A stretch of 64,000 bases of DNA from Glycomyces harbinensis. GTDB lineage: Bacteria > Actinomycetota > Actinomycetes > Mycobacteriales > Micromonosporaceae. The position numbers and the translations under genes are program-made. The notes below the pieces were generated by a model that searched no databases, was not told the DNA's origin, and worked only from the letters and a program-made list of their open reading frames with translations. Below are positions 51,580-59,399 of this stretch, piece by piece. The stretch lies in the NCBI RefSeq assembly GCF_900101745.1, contig NZ_FNAD01000015.1, forward strand, positions 62,001-126,000, written 5' to 3'. The number at the start of each line of letters is the position of its first letter. The first letter of the stretch is position 1.

Positions 51580-52047
51580 TTGGGCACCATCACCGAATCA
51601 GTCGACGTCCAGGTTCCCGTCTCCACGGCGTACAACCAGTGGACGCAGTTCGAGACGTTCCCCTCGTTCATGGAGGGGGTCGAGGCCGTCACGCAGGTCG
51701 ACGACACGCACATGCACTGGGTGACGAACATCGGCGGGGTCAGGCGCGAGTTCGACGCCTCGATCACCGAGCAGCACCCCGACGAGCGGGTGGCGTGGAA
51801 GTCCCTCAACGGGCCCACGCACGCCGGTGTGATCACCTTCCACCGGCTCGGCGACGAGGACACCCGGGTGACCGCTCAGATGGAGCTGGACCCGGACGGT
51901 TTCGCCGAGCAGGCCGCCGACAGGCTCGGGGTCCTCGACCGCCGGGTCAAGGGCGACATGAAGCGCTTCAAGGACTTCATCGAACGCCACGGCTACGAGA
52001 CCGGCGGCTGGCGCGGCGACGTGCCGCCGCCGAGTCAGCTGGTCTAG
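51580..52047 (+). CDS. SRPBCC (polyketide cyclase/START-like) protein
   Basis: This 155-residue protein shows the helix-grip pattern ITESVDVQVPVSTAYNQWTQFETFPSFMEGVEAVTQVDD and later TRVTAQMELDPDGF, followed by the long helix VKGDMKRFKDFIERHG. TTG 51580 is nine bases after AAGGAG; TTG 51571 is immediately adjacent to it and less likely. Such proteins bind hydrophobic ligands; no specific role can be given. Confidence 0.8.
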   Translation: MGTITESVDVQVPVSTAYNQWTQFETFPSFMEGVEAVTQVDDTHMHWVTNIGGVRREFDASITEQHPDERVAWKSLNGPTHAGVITFHRLGDEDTRVTAQMELDPDGFAEQAADRLGVLDRRVKGDMKRFKDFIERHGYETGGWRGDVPPPSQLV

Positions 52048-52052
52048 GGGAT

Positions 52053-52078
52053 CGGCCCGACCCGCAGGGGTCGGGCCG
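52053..52078. terminator. bidirectional terminator hairpin
   Basis: Stem CGGCCCGACCC/GGGTCGGGCCG (52053-52063 with 52068-52078), followed by TCTCATT, lies between convergent genes that end at 52047 and 52081. Confidence 0.7.
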
Positions 52079-52080
52079 TC

Positions 52081-53301
52081 TCATTGCCCGAGGGCTTCGG
52101 CCCTGCGCGACAGGTACCGCTGCTCGGGCCTGCTCGTCGTCAGCCGCGATGCCTCCATATAGGACTTTCTCGCCGCGTCGCGGTCGCCCGCCTGCTCCTG
52201 CAGGTGGGCCCTGACGGCGTGCAGGCGGTGGTTCCCGGCGAGCCCGGGGTCCCGCAGCAGGGGGTCCAGGAGGCGCAGGGCCTCGTGCGGGCCTTCGGTC
52301 ATCGCGACCGCGACGGCCCGGTTCATGGTCACCACCGGGCCCGGGGCGATCCGCTCCAGCATCAGGTAGAGCTCGGCGATCTGCGGCCAGTCGGTGTCGC
52401 CGTAGGCGGCCGCCTCGTCGTGCACCGCGGCGATCGCGGCCTGGAGCTGGAAGGACTCGACGGGTCCGGTCGGCAGCGCCCGCTCCAGCAGGGCGACGCC
52501 TTCGGCGATCATCGGACCGTTCCAGCGGGTGCGGTCCTGGTCGGCGAGGGGCACCAGTTCGCCCCGGGCGTCGACGCGGGCGGGCGCGCGGGCCTCGGTG
52601 AGCAGCATCAGCGCCAGCAGTCCGGTCGTCTCGGTGTCGCTGGGCAGGCGCCCGTGGAGTTCGCGCGTCAGCCGGACGGCCTCGCGGGTGAGCGAGACGT
52701 CGACCAGATCCGTTCCGCCGCTTCGGGTGTAGCCCTCGTTGAAGATCAGGTACAGCACCTGGCGCACGGAGCGGACGCGTTCGGGCAGGTCGCGCGCGCC
52801 CACGTCCCGCAGGCGCGCACCGGAACGCGCCAGCGTGGCCTTCGCCCGGCTGATGCGCTGGGCCATCGTCGCGACCGGCACCAGGAACGCGGCGGCGATC
52901 TGCTCGGTCGTCAGGCCGCCGACCGCCCGCAGCGTCAGCGCGACCTGCGAGCCCTCCGACAGCGCCGGGTGGCAGCAGAGCAGGAGCACGTGCAGCGAGT
53001 CGTCGTGGTCGACGGGGTGGTCGATCGGGGCGGCGGCCCGGTCCCCGGCTTCGGCGGCCTCGCGGGCGGTCCGGGCCCGCTCGCCGCGCCAGTTGTCGAT
53101 GAGCCGGTTCGACGCGGCGCGGATCAGCCAGGCGCGCGGGTTCGCCGGGAGGCCGTCGCGCGGCCAGTGGACGGCCGCGGCGGTCACCGCCTCCTGGGCG
53201 GCGTCCTCGCAGGCGTCGAAGTCGCCGTAGCGGCGGACCAGCGCCCCGAGGACGTGCGCGGCCTCGCGCCGCCACACGCCCTCGAGGTCGCCGCCGCCCA
53301 C
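52081..53301 (-). CDS. ECF-type RNA polymerase sigma factor (DUF6596 group)
   Basis: This 406-residue sigma factor has region 2 with FDACEDAAQEAVTAAAVHWP and RAWLIRAASNRLIDNWRGE. Region 4 reads ALTLRAVGGLTTEQIAAAFLVPVATMAQRISRAK. The long C-terminal domain has helical repeats, typical of the ECF group linked to YCII proteins. GTG 53301 overlaps the stop of the upstream YCII gene by one base (TAGTG). Such pairs control unknown stress or metabolic responses. Further in-frame sequence towards 53769 overlaps the YCII gene and is rejected. Confidence 0.86.
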   Translation of the reverse strand: MGGGDLEGVWRREAAHVLGALVRRYGDFDACEDAAQEAVTAAAVHWPRDGLPANPRAWLIRAASNRLIDNWRGERARTAREAAEAGDRAAAPIDHPVDHDDSLHVLLLCCHPALSEGSQVALTLRAVGGLTTEQIAAAFLVPVATMAQRISRAKATLARSGARLRDVGARDLPERVRSVRQVLYLIFNEGYTRSGGTDLVDVSLTREAVRLTRELHGRLPSDTETTGLLALMLLTEARAPARVDARGELVPLADQDRTRWNGPMIAEGVALLERALPTGPVESFQLQAAIAAVHDEAAAYGDTDWPQIAELYLMLERIAPGPVVTMNRAVAVAMTEGPHEALRLLDPLLRDPGLAGNHRLHAVRAHLQEQAGDRDAARKSYMEASRLTTSRPEQRYLSRRAEALGQ

Positions 53302-53693
53302 TAGCCCTCCTCGCCGCCGGGCCACATCGCCGGCCGCAGCTCGATCGTCTCGCCCGGTCCGGAGAAGACCCGCGCGATCTCGCGGGCGCGCTCGGGCCCG
53401 GCGACGTCGATGAGGAAGAACCCGGCCAGGTGCTCCTTGAACTCCGAGTACGGGCCGTCGGTCGCCAGCGGTTCGCCGTCCTTCCAGCGGTAGAGCGTGG
53501 AGGTGGTCGGGTCGGCCAGCGCCTCGCCGTGGACGAGTTCGCCGTTCTCGCTCAGCTCGGTGAGCAGCGCCTCGAACTCGCGGTTCAGCCGCTCGCGCTC
53601 GGCGGCCGGGAGGGCCTGGTTCTCGGGGATGAAGTCCCCGGTCGGGTGGCCCCACGGCTGCGGGTTGGAGTGGATGAGGATGACGTACTTCAT
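53301..53693 (-). CDS. YCII-related (DGPF-type) small protein
   Basis: This 130-residue protein begins MKYVILIHSNPQPWGHPTGDFIPENQ and contains DGPYSEFKEHLAGFFLIDV, the YCII/DGPF signature (DGPfaE-KE-l-Gfyl). It is translationally coupled to the adjacent sigma factor. This pair is common in actinobacteria. The YCII fold is a ferredoxin-like dimer; its substrate is unknown. Confidence 0.9.
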   Translation of the reverse strand: MKYVILIHSNPQPWGHPTGDFIPENQALPAAERERLNREFEALLTELSENGELVHGEALADPTTSTLYRWKDGEPLATDGPYSEFKEHLAGFFLIDVAGPERAREIARVFSGPGETIELRPAMWPGGEEG

Positions 53694-53787
53694 GTCGGTC
53701 TCCTGTGTTCTGCGCCGGCGTCTCCGGCGTTCGGATGGGACGACGGAGCCGCCTCGCGGTTCTCGACATCCTCCCGCGAAGTTTTTT

Positions 53788-54465
53788 CTACGGAAGCTGG
53801 TCGCCGGGTTTGACCAGGCCGGCCTGGTAGGCGATCACCACGAGTTGGGCCCGGTCGCGGGCGCCGAGCTTGGTCATCGCCCGGTTGACGTGGGTCTTCG
53901 CGGTCAGCGGCGAGAGGTAGAGCTTGGCGGCGATGTCGTCGTTCGACAATCCGTGCGCGGCGAGGGCGAGCACTTCGCGTTCGCGCTCGGTGAGGGCCTG
54001 GAGCGGTTCGGGGGTCGGCAGCGGGCCGGGTTCGGCCTGGGAGAGGAAGCGGGCGATCATGCCCCGGGTCGCGGCGGGCGACAAGAGCGCCTCGCCCGAG
54101 GCGACGACCTTGATGGCGCGCACGAGGTCGTCGGGTTCGACGCCCTTGCCGAGGAAGCCGCTGGCGCCGGCCCTCAACGCGAGGACCACGTTGTCGTCGT
54201 TCTCGAAGGTGGTGAGCACCAGGATGCGCACCCCGGCGAGGTCCTCGTCAGCGGCGATCCGCTTGGTGGCCTCGATGCCGTCGACCTCGGGCATGCGGAT
54301 GTCCATCAGCACGACGTCGGCGCGTTCGGAGCGGGCGAGCGCGACCGCCTCGCGGCCGTTGACGGCCTCGCCGACGATCAAGAGGTCGGGGTCGGAGCCG
54401 ATGATCAGCGAGAATCCGGCGCGGATGAGCGCCTGGTCGTCGGCGAGCAGGACGCGAATGGTCAC
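53788..54465 (-). CDS. NarL-type response regulator
   Basis: This 225-residue regulator has a receiver with phospho-acceptor Asp at about 55 (VVLMDIRMPEVDG), conserved DD at positions 9-10 and Lys in FLGKG, and a LuxR HTH (LTEREREVLALAAHGLSNDDIAAKLYLSPLTAKTHVNRAMTKLGA). GTG 54465 is preceded by GGAGGAG and overlaps the kinase stop (GTGA). It most likely activates the divergent BcrAB-like transporter at 55786. Confidence 0.9.
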   Translation of the reverse strand: MTIRVLLADDQALIRAGFSLIIGSDPDLLIVGEAVNGREAVALARSERADVVLMDIRMPEVDGIEATKRIAADEDLAGVRILVLTTFENDDNVVLALRAGASGFLGKGVEPDDLVRAIKVVASGEALLSPAATRGMIARFLSQAEPGPLPTPEPLQALTEREREVLALAAHGLSNDDIAAKLYLSPLTAKTHVNRAMTKLGARDRAQLVVIAYQAGLVKPGDQLP

Positions 54466-55640
54466 GGGGTCTCCTCCATGGTGGCCGGCAGCGCCGCGTG
54501 CACGGCGAACCTGCCGTCGGGTTCGACGCCCGCGGTGACGGTGCCTCCGGCCGCGGCGGCGCGCTCCCGCATGCCTACCAGGCCGTAGCCGGTGCCCCTG
54601 CCCGGGGCGGCGACGGCGTTGCGCACGTCGATGCGGACGGCGCCGGTGTCGTAGGCGACCGTGAGCTGGGCTTTCCCGGTGCCGTGCTTGTGGGCGTTGG
54701 TGAGCGACTCCTGGATGATGCGGTACGCGGCGAGGTCGACCACCGCGGGCAGGTCGCGGGCGTCGCCCTCCTGCCGGTGCTCGACCTGGAGTCCGGCGGC
54801 GGCGAAGGTGTCGAGGAGTTCGGCGAGCTTGGCGAGGCCGCGGGTCGGCTCGGTCGAGGGGCCGAGTTCGTCGGGGCCGCGCAGGACCCCGACGACGGCG
54901 CCCATCTCCTTGAGCACGGTGTCGGCGGCGCGGCGGATGTGGGCGAGCGCGGGTTCGACGGCCTCGGGCTTGGTCTTGAGGACGTGCGCGGCGGCGCCGG
55001 CCTGCACGTTGATGACCGCGATGTGGTGGGCGACGACGTCGTGCAGTTCGCGGGCAATGCGCAGCCGCTCCTCGGCGACCTGGCGGCGGGCCTCCTCCTC
55101 GCGGGTCTCCTCCGCGTGGCGGGCGCGGTCCTCGACCTCGGAGATGTAGGCGCGGCGGCTGCGGGTGGCGTCGGCGACCGCCACGAAGGCGGTCGACCAG
55201 GCGGCGGCGCCGAGGTTGGACGGGGCGGCCCAGCCGCCGGCGGTGAGCAGGCCGGTCGCGACGTACACGGCCGCGATGCAGCCGCCGGCCACGAGCCACG
55301 CGCGGCGCCGGTTGGTGCGCCGCGCGAACGTGTAGGCCACCGCCATCCAGGCGATGATGAGGAGCGGGTGGCGGTCCCCGGTGGCGGCGATGATGCCGAT
55401 CGAGACCGCGGTGGCGAGGAGGAGGAGCCGTTCGGGCGAGCGCCTGCGGAACGCGATGACGAACCAGGCGGTGGCGCCCGCGAGGACGTGCGACGCGGTC
55501 GAGTCGGCGACGGGGACCGGCGGTCCGTGCCGGCCGTTGAAGTAGGCGAGGAAGAACAGCCCGACGAACGCGGTCGCGAAGACCGCGTCGACGATCGTCG
55601 GGTGCGATCGCACCCATCCGCGGACGGTCCCCAAAGCCAT
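54462..55640 (-). CDS. histidine kinase (HisKA_3) of a two-component system
   Basis: This 392-residue membrane sensor has about five hydrophobic helices (20-155). A short linker leads to the phospho-acceptor His200 in ARELHDVVAHHIAVI and a GHKL ATPase domain (IIQESLTNAHKHG; GRGTGYGLVGMRERA). It shares an operon with the response regulator, divergent from a transporter, the usual layout of drug- or cell-wall-sensing modules. Confidence 0.9.
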   Translation of the reverse strand: MALGTVRGWVRSHPTIVDAVFATAFVGLFFLAYFNGRHGPPVPVADSTASHVLAGATAWFVIAFRRRSPERLLLLATAVSIGIIAATGDRHPLLIIAWMAVAYTFARRTNRRRAWLVAGGCIAAVYVATGLLTAGGWAAPSNLGAAAWSTAFVAVADATRSRRAYISEVEDRARHAEETREEEARRQVAEERLRIARELHDVVAHHIAVINVQAGAAAHVLKTKPEAVEPALAHIRRAADTVLKEMGAVVGVLRGPDELGPSTEPTRGLAKLAELLDTFAAAGLQVEHRQEGDARDLPAVVDLAAYRIIQESLTNAHKHGTGKAQLTVAYDTGAVRIDVRNAVAAPGRGTGYGLVGMRERAAAAGGTVTAGVEPDGRFAVHAALPATMEETP

Positions 55641-55785
55641 GCGAACGATCGTACGCGCGAACGGGTTCCCAGGTCATCGTCTATGCGCGGTACTGGGGGA
55701 CCGACGGTGTACCGCGGATGCGGTAGACGCGCGGCCCGCGATCGGACGACGACGACGACGGGTCGCGGTCGCGAGGATTGACCGC

Positions 55786-56706
55786 ATGATCGAAGTACAC
55801 GAACTCACCAAGCGCTACGGCGACAAGACCGCCGTCGACGGGCTCACGTTCACCGTGAAGCCGGGCGTCGTGACCGGGTTCCTCGGCCCGAACGGCTCCG
55901 GGAAGTCCACGACCATGCGGATGCTCCTGGGCCTGGACGCGCCGACCTCCGGCACGGCGACCGTGAACGGCCGCCCGTACGCCGAGCACCCCGACCCGAT
56001 GTTCCAGGCCGGCGCCCTGCTCGACGCGAAGGCCGTCCACACCGGACGGACCGCCTACCACCACCTGCTGGCCCTGGCCGCGACCACGGGCGTGCCGAAG
56101 TCGCGCGTCGGCGAGGTCATCGACCTCGTCGGCCTGCACGAGGTGGCCCGCAAGCGGGTCGGCGGCTTCTCCCTCGGCATGGGCCAGCGGCTCGGCATCG
56201 CCTCGGCGCTGCTGGCCGACCCCGAGGTGGTCGTCCTGGACGAGCCCACCAACGGACTCGACCCCGAAGGCGTGCTGTGGATCCGCAACCTCATGCGGGA
56301 CCTGGCGTCCCGCGGCCGGACCGTGTTCGTCTCCTCGCACCTGATGAGCGAGATGGCGCTGACCGCCGAGCACCTGATCGTGATCGGCAAGGGCCGCTTG
56401 ATCGCCGACGTCTCGGTGAGCGGGTTCATCGAGAGCGCCTCGAACGAGTCCATCCGGGTGCGCTCGCCGCACGCCAACGAGCTGCACGACCTCGTCGCCG
56501 GGCCCGGGACGACCGTGCTCAGCGTCGACCGGGGCCTGTTCGAGGTCACGGGCCTGTCCGCCGAGGAGATCGGCGACCGGGCCGCGGCCGCCGGCATCGC
56601 GCTGCACGAACTCACCGTCATCCGTCCGTCCCTTGAGGAGGCCTTCATGGAGCTCACCAGGGACGCCGTCGAATACCAGTCCGCCACGATCGGAGAAGCC
56701 CGATGA
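55786..56706 (+). CDS. ABC transporter ATPase, BcrA-like
   Basis: This 306-residue ATPase has GPNGSGKSTTMRMLLGLDAPTSG, the signature GGFSLGMGQRLGIASALL, Walker B VVVLDEPTNGLDP and a C-terminal extension as in BcrA/DrrA. ATG 55786 lies 145 bp from the divergent kinase start; GAGGA precedes it. It overlaps the permease by 4 bp. Same subfamily as the 41643 ATPase in the bacteriocin cluster. Confidence 0.88.
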   Translation: MIEVHELTKRYGDKTAVDGLTFTVKPGVVTGFLGPNGSGKSTTMRMLLGLDAPTSGTATVNGRPYAEHPDPMFQAGALLDAKAVHTGRTAYHHLLALAATTGVPKSRVGEVIDLVGLHEVARKRVGGFSLGMGQRLGIASALLADPEVVVLDEPTNGLDPEGVLWIRNLMRDLASRGRTVFVSSHLMSEMALTAEHLIVIGKGRLIADVSVSGFIESASNESIRVRSPHANELHDLVAGPGTTVLSVDRGLFEVTGLSAEEIGDRAAAAGIALHELTVIRPSLEEAFMELTRDAVEYQSATIGEAR

Positions 56707-57500
56707 CCGCCGCCGCCCTCTCACTCCCCCGCAAGCGGGTCAGCCTGCCGCGGGTCGTCAAGAGCGAATGGATCAAGTTCTGGACCGTCCGCTCGACCGT
56801 CATCACCCTGGGCGTCGCCGTGCTGCTGCTCGTCGGCTTCGGGCTGCTCGCCTCGTCGCTGTACGGCACGCCCTCCCAGGGCGGCCCTCCCGGCAATGAG
56901 CCGACCGATCCGGTGGGCGCCAGCCTGACCGGGACGAACTTCGCGCAGCTGGCGTTCGGCACGCTCGGCGTGCTGCTCATGGCCGGCGAGTACAGCACCG
57001 GGATGATCCGGTCCTCGATGACGGCCGTCCCGAAGCGCCTTCCCGTGCTGTGGGCCAAGGTCGCCGTGTTCACCACCGTGGTCTTCGCGGTCGCGCTGGC
57101 CGCCTCGGCCGCCGCGTTCACGTTCGGCCAGATGCTCATCGAGGACGGCGCGTCCTGGTCCGACCCCGGCGCGGCCCGCGCGGTGATCGGCACCGCGGTC
57201 GTCATGGCCGGCGTCGGCCTGCTCGGCATGGGGCTCGGTGCGCTCATGCGCTCCACGCCCGGCGCGATCACCACCCTGTTCGGCGTCATGTTCCTGCTCG
57301 CCATGGTCGCCGCGCTGCTCATCCCCGACAGCTGGGGCGACGTCGTGCAGTACCTGCCCTCCAACGCGGCCGACGCGTTCACGGCCGTGGAGCAGGGCGA
57401 GGGGATGCTCTCGCCGGGGGCCGGACTGGCGGTCTTCACCGGTTACATCGTCGCCGTCCTCGGCGCCGCCGCCTGGCGCGTCAAGCGCTCCGACGTGTGA
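56703..57500 (+). CDS. ABC-2-type permease, partner of the 55786 ATPase
   Basis: This 265-residue protein has six hydrophobic helices, with RVVKSEWIKFWTVRSTVITLGV near the start and MAGEYSTGMIRSSMTAVPKRL after the second helix, as in BcrB-like exporters. Translation is coupled (ATGA). The operon with its facing two-component system suggests inducible resistance to a cell-envelope antibiotic. Confidence 0.86.
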   Translation: MTAAALSLPRKRVSLPRVVKSEWIKFWTVRSTVITLGVAVLLLVGFGLLASSLYGTPSQGGPPGNEPTDPVGASLTGTNFAQLAFGTLGVLLMAGEYSTGMIRSSMTAVPKRLPVLWAKVAVFTTVVFAVALAASAAAFTFGQMLIEDGASWSDPGAARAVIGTAVVMAGVGLLGMGLGALMRSTPGAITTLFGVMFLLAMVAALLIPDSWGDVVQYLPSNAADAFTAVEQGEGMLSPGAGLAVFTGYIVAVLGAAAWRVKRSDV

Positions 57501-57517
57501 CCCGCGGAAGACGCGAG

Positions 57518-57541
57518 GGCCCGGACCGATCGGTCCGGGCC
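57518..57541. terminator. terminator after the permease gene
   Basis: Stem GGCCCGGACC/GGTCCGGGCC (57518-57527 with 57532-57541), followed by TTCGCC, 17 bp beyond the permease stop. Confidence 0.7.
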
Positions 57542-57599
57542 TTCGCCGCACCGCAGTATGCTGCGTCCAGGCGTACGACACCTTTCGAAAGCGGGAATC

Positions 57600-58820
57600 A
57601 TGGGTGACATTCCAGTAGTCAGCACGGGTTCGAGTCTGGCCCAGAACATCTGGGGCACGATCGCCGGCGACGACCGGATCTCCTCGGCCTCCGCCATCCC
57701 CGGCGAGATCATGGGCCTGGGGATGGAGGTCCTGGGCGCGATGAAGGACCCGGTCTACGCGCTGGCGTCGGCCGGACTGAGCATCGTGCTGGAACTGGTG
57801 GACCCCTTCAACGAGGCGATCGAGTACGTCTCCGGCTCCCCCGGCGACATGGAGCGCGTCGAGAAGGCCTGGGGTGAGGTCTCCGGCTCGCTCCAGTCCC
57901 TGTCCTCGGACACGGGCTCCGCGGTCGGCGCGAACCTCAAGTCCTGGCAGGGGCAGGACGCCGACGCCGCGGCCGGGCAGCTCGAAGCGCTCGCCGCGGC
58001 CATCGCCGCGGCGGCCAACGAGGCGTCGAACGTGCAGCAGATCGTCAGCTGGTGCCGGATGCTCGCCGAGGCGATCAAGGCGCTCATCGAGTCGATCCTC
58101 GCCGAACTCGTCTCTTGGCTCATCACCCGCGGCCTGGTGGCCCTCGCGACCGGCCCCTGGTCGTTCGGCGCCAGCATCGCCACGTTCATCCTCGGCGCGT
58201 TCTACAAGGCGACCTCGATGTTCCTGCGGGTCATGAACAAGATCAAGACCACCACGGGCATCTTCGGCAAGATCCTCCGCGTGCTGGTCGACCAGGGCCT
58301 CAACCGCAAGGGCGCGTTCCACGTGACCCCGGGCCAGATCTTCGGCCTGCGCGACGGCATGAGCTACGCGCTGTGGAAGGGCGTCCTCGTCAAGGCGGCC
58401 GTCGGCGCCGGAGGAAGCCTGGCGGGCAACGCGACGCAGGCGGCGACCGACCAGTTCAACTCGATGACCGCCGGACCCGCCTCCGGCGGCGGGGGCGCGG
58501 GCGGCGCGATCAACGTCGACCTCGACGAGCTGTCCGGGCTCCAGTCGGCGCTCCAGGGCCTCGCGGGCCAGGCCGGCCCGATCCGGTCGCAGGCCTCGGA
58601 GACGATGGCCGAGGAGATGTCCTGGGGCATTCCGGGCTGGGTGGGCCTCGAAGGCCACTACACCTCCACGGCCGAGGGCCTCGACGAGGCGATCGGCGAG
58701 ATCGTGTCGGCGTTCGAGGGCCAGGCGATGGTCATCGGCGAGTGCCGCGACGACCACGCCGCGGCCGACCAGGAGGCGGCCGACGCGCTCAACAAGCTCC
58801 TCAGCGAGTTCAGCTCCTGA
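57600..58820 (+). CDS. WXG100-like ESX secreted protein
   Basis: This 406-residue protein has an N-terminal WXG-like segment (VEKAWGEVSGSLQSL...GANLKSWQGQDADAAAGQLEALAAAIAAAAN), a hydrophobic middle (ALIESILAELVSWLITRGLVALATGPW onward), a Gly-rich linker, and a second helical ESX-like domain at the C-terminus (DLDELSGLQSALQGLAGQAG to FEGQAMVIGECRDD). Layout and N-terminus (MGD...) parallel the 21033 product. ATG 57600 is the best start; it sits after GGGAATC. The downstream gene begins by overlapping its stop (TGATG). Confidence 0.75.
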   Translation: MGDIPVVSTGSSLAQNIWGTIAGDDRISSASAIPGEIMGLGMEVLGAMKDPVYALASAGLSIVLELVDPFNEAIEYVSGSPGDMERVEKAWGEVSGSLQSLSSDTGSAVGANLKSWQGQDADAAAGQLEALAAAIAAAANEASNVQQIVSWCRMLAEAIKALIESILAELVSWLITRGLVALATGPWSFGASIATFILGAFYKATSMFLRVMNKIKTTTGIFGKILRVLVDQGLNRKGAFHVTPGQIFGLRDGMSYALWKGVLVKAAVGAGGSLAGNATQAATDQFNSMTAGPASGGGGAGGAINVDLDELSGLQSALQGLAGQAGPIRSQASETMAEEMSWGIPGWVGLEGHYTSTAEGLDEAIGEIVSAFEGQAMVIGECRDDHAAADQEAADALNKLLSEFSS

Positions 58821-59392
58821 TGAGTGGCCGCGAATACGACCTGCGCGAGGACGCCCGGGCCCTGGTGGTCGGGCAGTGGCTCAGAGAGGGCGAGCAACTG
58901 CGGACCTTCGCGCCGACCGGACGCGGCAACTACAAGTCCGAGATCCGCGGGTTTCCTTCGGCCGCTTGGAAGGCGGCCACGGTCCTGGGCTGGTCGGCCG
59001 CGAAGATCGCGAGCCCGGCAGGCATCGTGACCGGCGGCGTGCCGTACTGGAACGAGATCCGCCGGTTCGAGGGCCGCCCGCCGGGCCTGGTCGCGTTCGG
59101 CGACGGAAGGTCGTGCGAGGCCGCGAAGGTCCTCGGCACCGGGCCGCACCGCAGCGGCATATGGGTCCTCTCGCGCGACCGGTTCGGCTTCGCCGCCGAC
59201 CGGCGCGTCTCCCCCGGGCCGGGACTGGCGCCGGGCGCGCTCAAGCGGGAGGACGCGGTCATACTGCTGGACAAGGTCATCGACATTCCCTCGGCGCGGT
59301 TCGCGTTCGAGGGCGACGTGACCCGAGGCGACGCGGTGTACCTGCGCATCCGGTTCCACGACGGGTCCGGAGTGGACGTGCACAACCGCTGA
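58820..59392 (+). CDS. hypothetical protein coupled to the ESX protein
   Basis: This 190-residue soluble protein reads MSGREYDLREDARALVVGQWLREGEQLRTFAPTG and later AKVLGTGPHRSGIWVLSRDRFGF. Its beta-rich pattern with central WKAATVLGWSAAKIASPAG has no known match. It overlaps the upstream stop by one base and converges on the Hsp70 gene, 8 bp away. As the second gene of the pair it may be a chaperone-like or regulatory partner of the ESX protein. Confidence 0.6.
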   Translation: MSGREYDLREDARALVVGQWLREGEQLRTFAPTGRGNYKSEIRGFPSAAWKAATVLGWSAAKIASPAGIVTGGVPYWNEIRRFEGRPPGLVAFGDGRSCEAAKVLGTGPHRSGIWVLSRDRFGFAADRRVSPGPGLAPGALKREDAVILLDKVIDIPSARFAFEGDVTRGDAVYLRIRFHDGSGVDVHNR

Positions 59393-59399
59393 CTCCCGG

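Noticed and set aside
53302-53769. N-terminal extension of the ECF sigma factor
   Set aside because: Lies over the YCII gene and is Arg/Pro-rich; GTG 53301 fits the coupled pair.
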